A stretch of 32,359 nt of DNA from JADJNW01 sp964549655 (GTDB lineage: Bacteria > Bacteroidota > Bacteroidia > Chitinophagales > Saprospiraceae). Each line of letters starts with the position of its first letter. Position 1 is the first letter of the stretch. The stretch covers positions 1 through 32,359 of the forward strand of contig CAZJXN010000049.1 in assembly GCA_964549655.1 (NCBI GenBank), in the 5' to 3' direction. Shown piece by piece: positions 31,624 through 32,359 of this stretch. The notes under the pieces were generated by a model that worked only from the letters and a program-made list of their open reading frames with translations, did no database searches and was not told where the DNA came from. A program made the position numbers and the translations under genes.

Positions 31624-32359
31624 TTATAAATTATCAATTTCGTCGTTTGTTAGACCCGTAAAATCTGTAATATCTTCGTTTGGCATACCCTTGTCTTTCA
31701 TCTTTTTTGCAACCTGCTTTTTAGCATTTTTTTCTGCTGTTTCGGCAGCTACTTTAACTGCCTTCTCTCTTTCTCCTCGTTCATCCTGTTCTTTAATACC
31801 CACATTGTCATAAGACTTCAACTCTTCCTTGCTCCATTGGTACTTATCCGCTTCAATAAAAGCAATTTTTAAACCCTCATCTTCATTTGCAAAATCAGGG
31901 ATCACATTCAGTTCTTCCGAATGCTTGATGAAATACGTCCACTTATCAATCGGCGTATCCAATTTGTGCATTTCTTTCGTAAACTTGGGTAATTCGATAA
32001 AAGAAAATTGAATGTCTTTCAGCAGATGCTCGCTGGTGGTTTTATTCAATATTAAATGTCGAGTATGGTAATCTGAGCCAGCGCTAAAAGGAAAATCCAA
32101 TATCCCAATAAAGTAAGCAGGATGTAATAGCGGGTAGTCCTCTCCTTTATCTATCTGCATGGAATAATCCCGCGAGATGTAATATTGTACGCGTTTATCA
32201 AACCCGGTTTTATCGGCAACTTGCATTTCCACTACAAACTTTCTTCCCGACTGGTCGGTTGCCCGAACATCCAAAATGGTGGCTTTTTCACCTACGATGC
32301 GCGGAAACTGGTAGGGATTGGCAATGGAGACGCTGACCACCCGATGTTCTCCTTCCAAC
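31624..32359 (-). CDS. Rpn-family PD-(D/E)XK nuclease/transposase-like protein (5' end outside window)
   Basis: Member of the Rpn/PDDEXK_2 family (PF12784), proteins linked to recombination and often called putative transposases. The visible 244 residues start inside the domain: EHRVVSVSIANPYQF, then ATILDVRATDQSGRKFVVEMQVA, in which the Asp of ILDV and the Glu and Gln of EMQ are the nuclease core (D...ExQ). RVQYYISRDYSMQI and YFIGILDFPF follow, as in the family. The C-terminal tail (about 185-244) is Lys/Glu/Ala-rich and probably coiled coil, ending in a helix DITDFTGLTNDEIDNL. The frame is open to the right edge of the window and the usual N-terminal FKxLFG segment is missing, so the real start lies beyond. 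Such genes are often in several copies per genome. Confidence 0.85.
   Translation of the reverse strand, partial: LEGEHRVVSVSIANPYQFPRIVGEKATILDVRATDQSGRKFVVEMQVADKTGFDKRVQYYISRDYSMQIDKGEDYPLLHPAYFIGILDFPFSAGSDYHTRHLILNKTTSEHLLKDIQFSFIELPKFTKEMHKLDTPIDKWTYFIKHSEELNVIPDFANEDEGLKIAFIEADKYQWSKEELKSYDNVGIKEQDERGEREKAVKVAAETAEKNAKKQVAKKMKDKGMPNEDITDFTGLTNDEIDNL

Overview
The window looks like chromosome from a Bacteroidota bacterium, and its style suggests the class Saprospiria (Lewinella/Haliscomenobacter-like); that finer placement is inference. The evidence is a fused SecDF, three C-terminal type IX secretion (T9SS) type A sorting domains, a SprB-repeat adhesin, many lipoproteins, paired DUF1800/DUF1501 genes, and a promoter of the Bacteroidota type (TTTG, 19 bases, TAnnTTTG) before secDF. 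I see no rRNA, tRNA, CRISPR array, prophage or insertion sequence. Eighteen protein genes are called; the last one runs off the right edge.

Layout. 1-7350 is an envelope and export block on the + strand: secDF, an RluA-type pseudouridine synthase, a PorE-like OmpA lipoprotein (TPR, beta-propeller, carboxypeptidase-regulatory-like, OmpA) and a glycine-zipper OmpA lipoprotein, with clear hairpin terminators. 7409-13357 (-) is a 1982-residue secreted adhesin with about 15 SprB-type repeats and a T9SS tail. 13904-16419 holds a small WYL-like protein (-) and an M13 zinc peptidase lipoprotein (+). 16501-22238 (-) is a maltose/starch cluster read as beta-phosphoglucomutase, GH65 phosphorylase, an unknown lipoprotein, a GH13 amylase lipoprotein and an NTF2-like protein. 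22672-29704 (+) is a DUF1800-DUF1501 gene pair present twice in tandem. 29777-32359 (-) is a GlpD-type glycerol-3-phosphate dehydrogenase and a truncated Rpn/PD-(D/E)XK protein.

How the genes fit together. SecDF drives export across the inner membrane. The PorE-like protein may belong to the T9SS that would put the adhesin and both DUF1501 proteins on the cell surface. The amylase would trim alpha-glucans at the envelope, GH65 would phosphorolyse maltose to beta-glucose-1-phosphate, and the mutase would pass it to glycolysis; no transporter for this pathway lies in the window.

The most unusual structure is not a gene. Most gene boundaries carry short degenerate arrays with a strict 7-base or 8-base period, about 15 arrays in 32 kb. 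Unit sequence differs between arrays while the period stays fixed. Several arrays cover stop codons, several end a few bases before start codons, and some occur as inverted pairs able to fold into hairpins. I know of no named element with this description.
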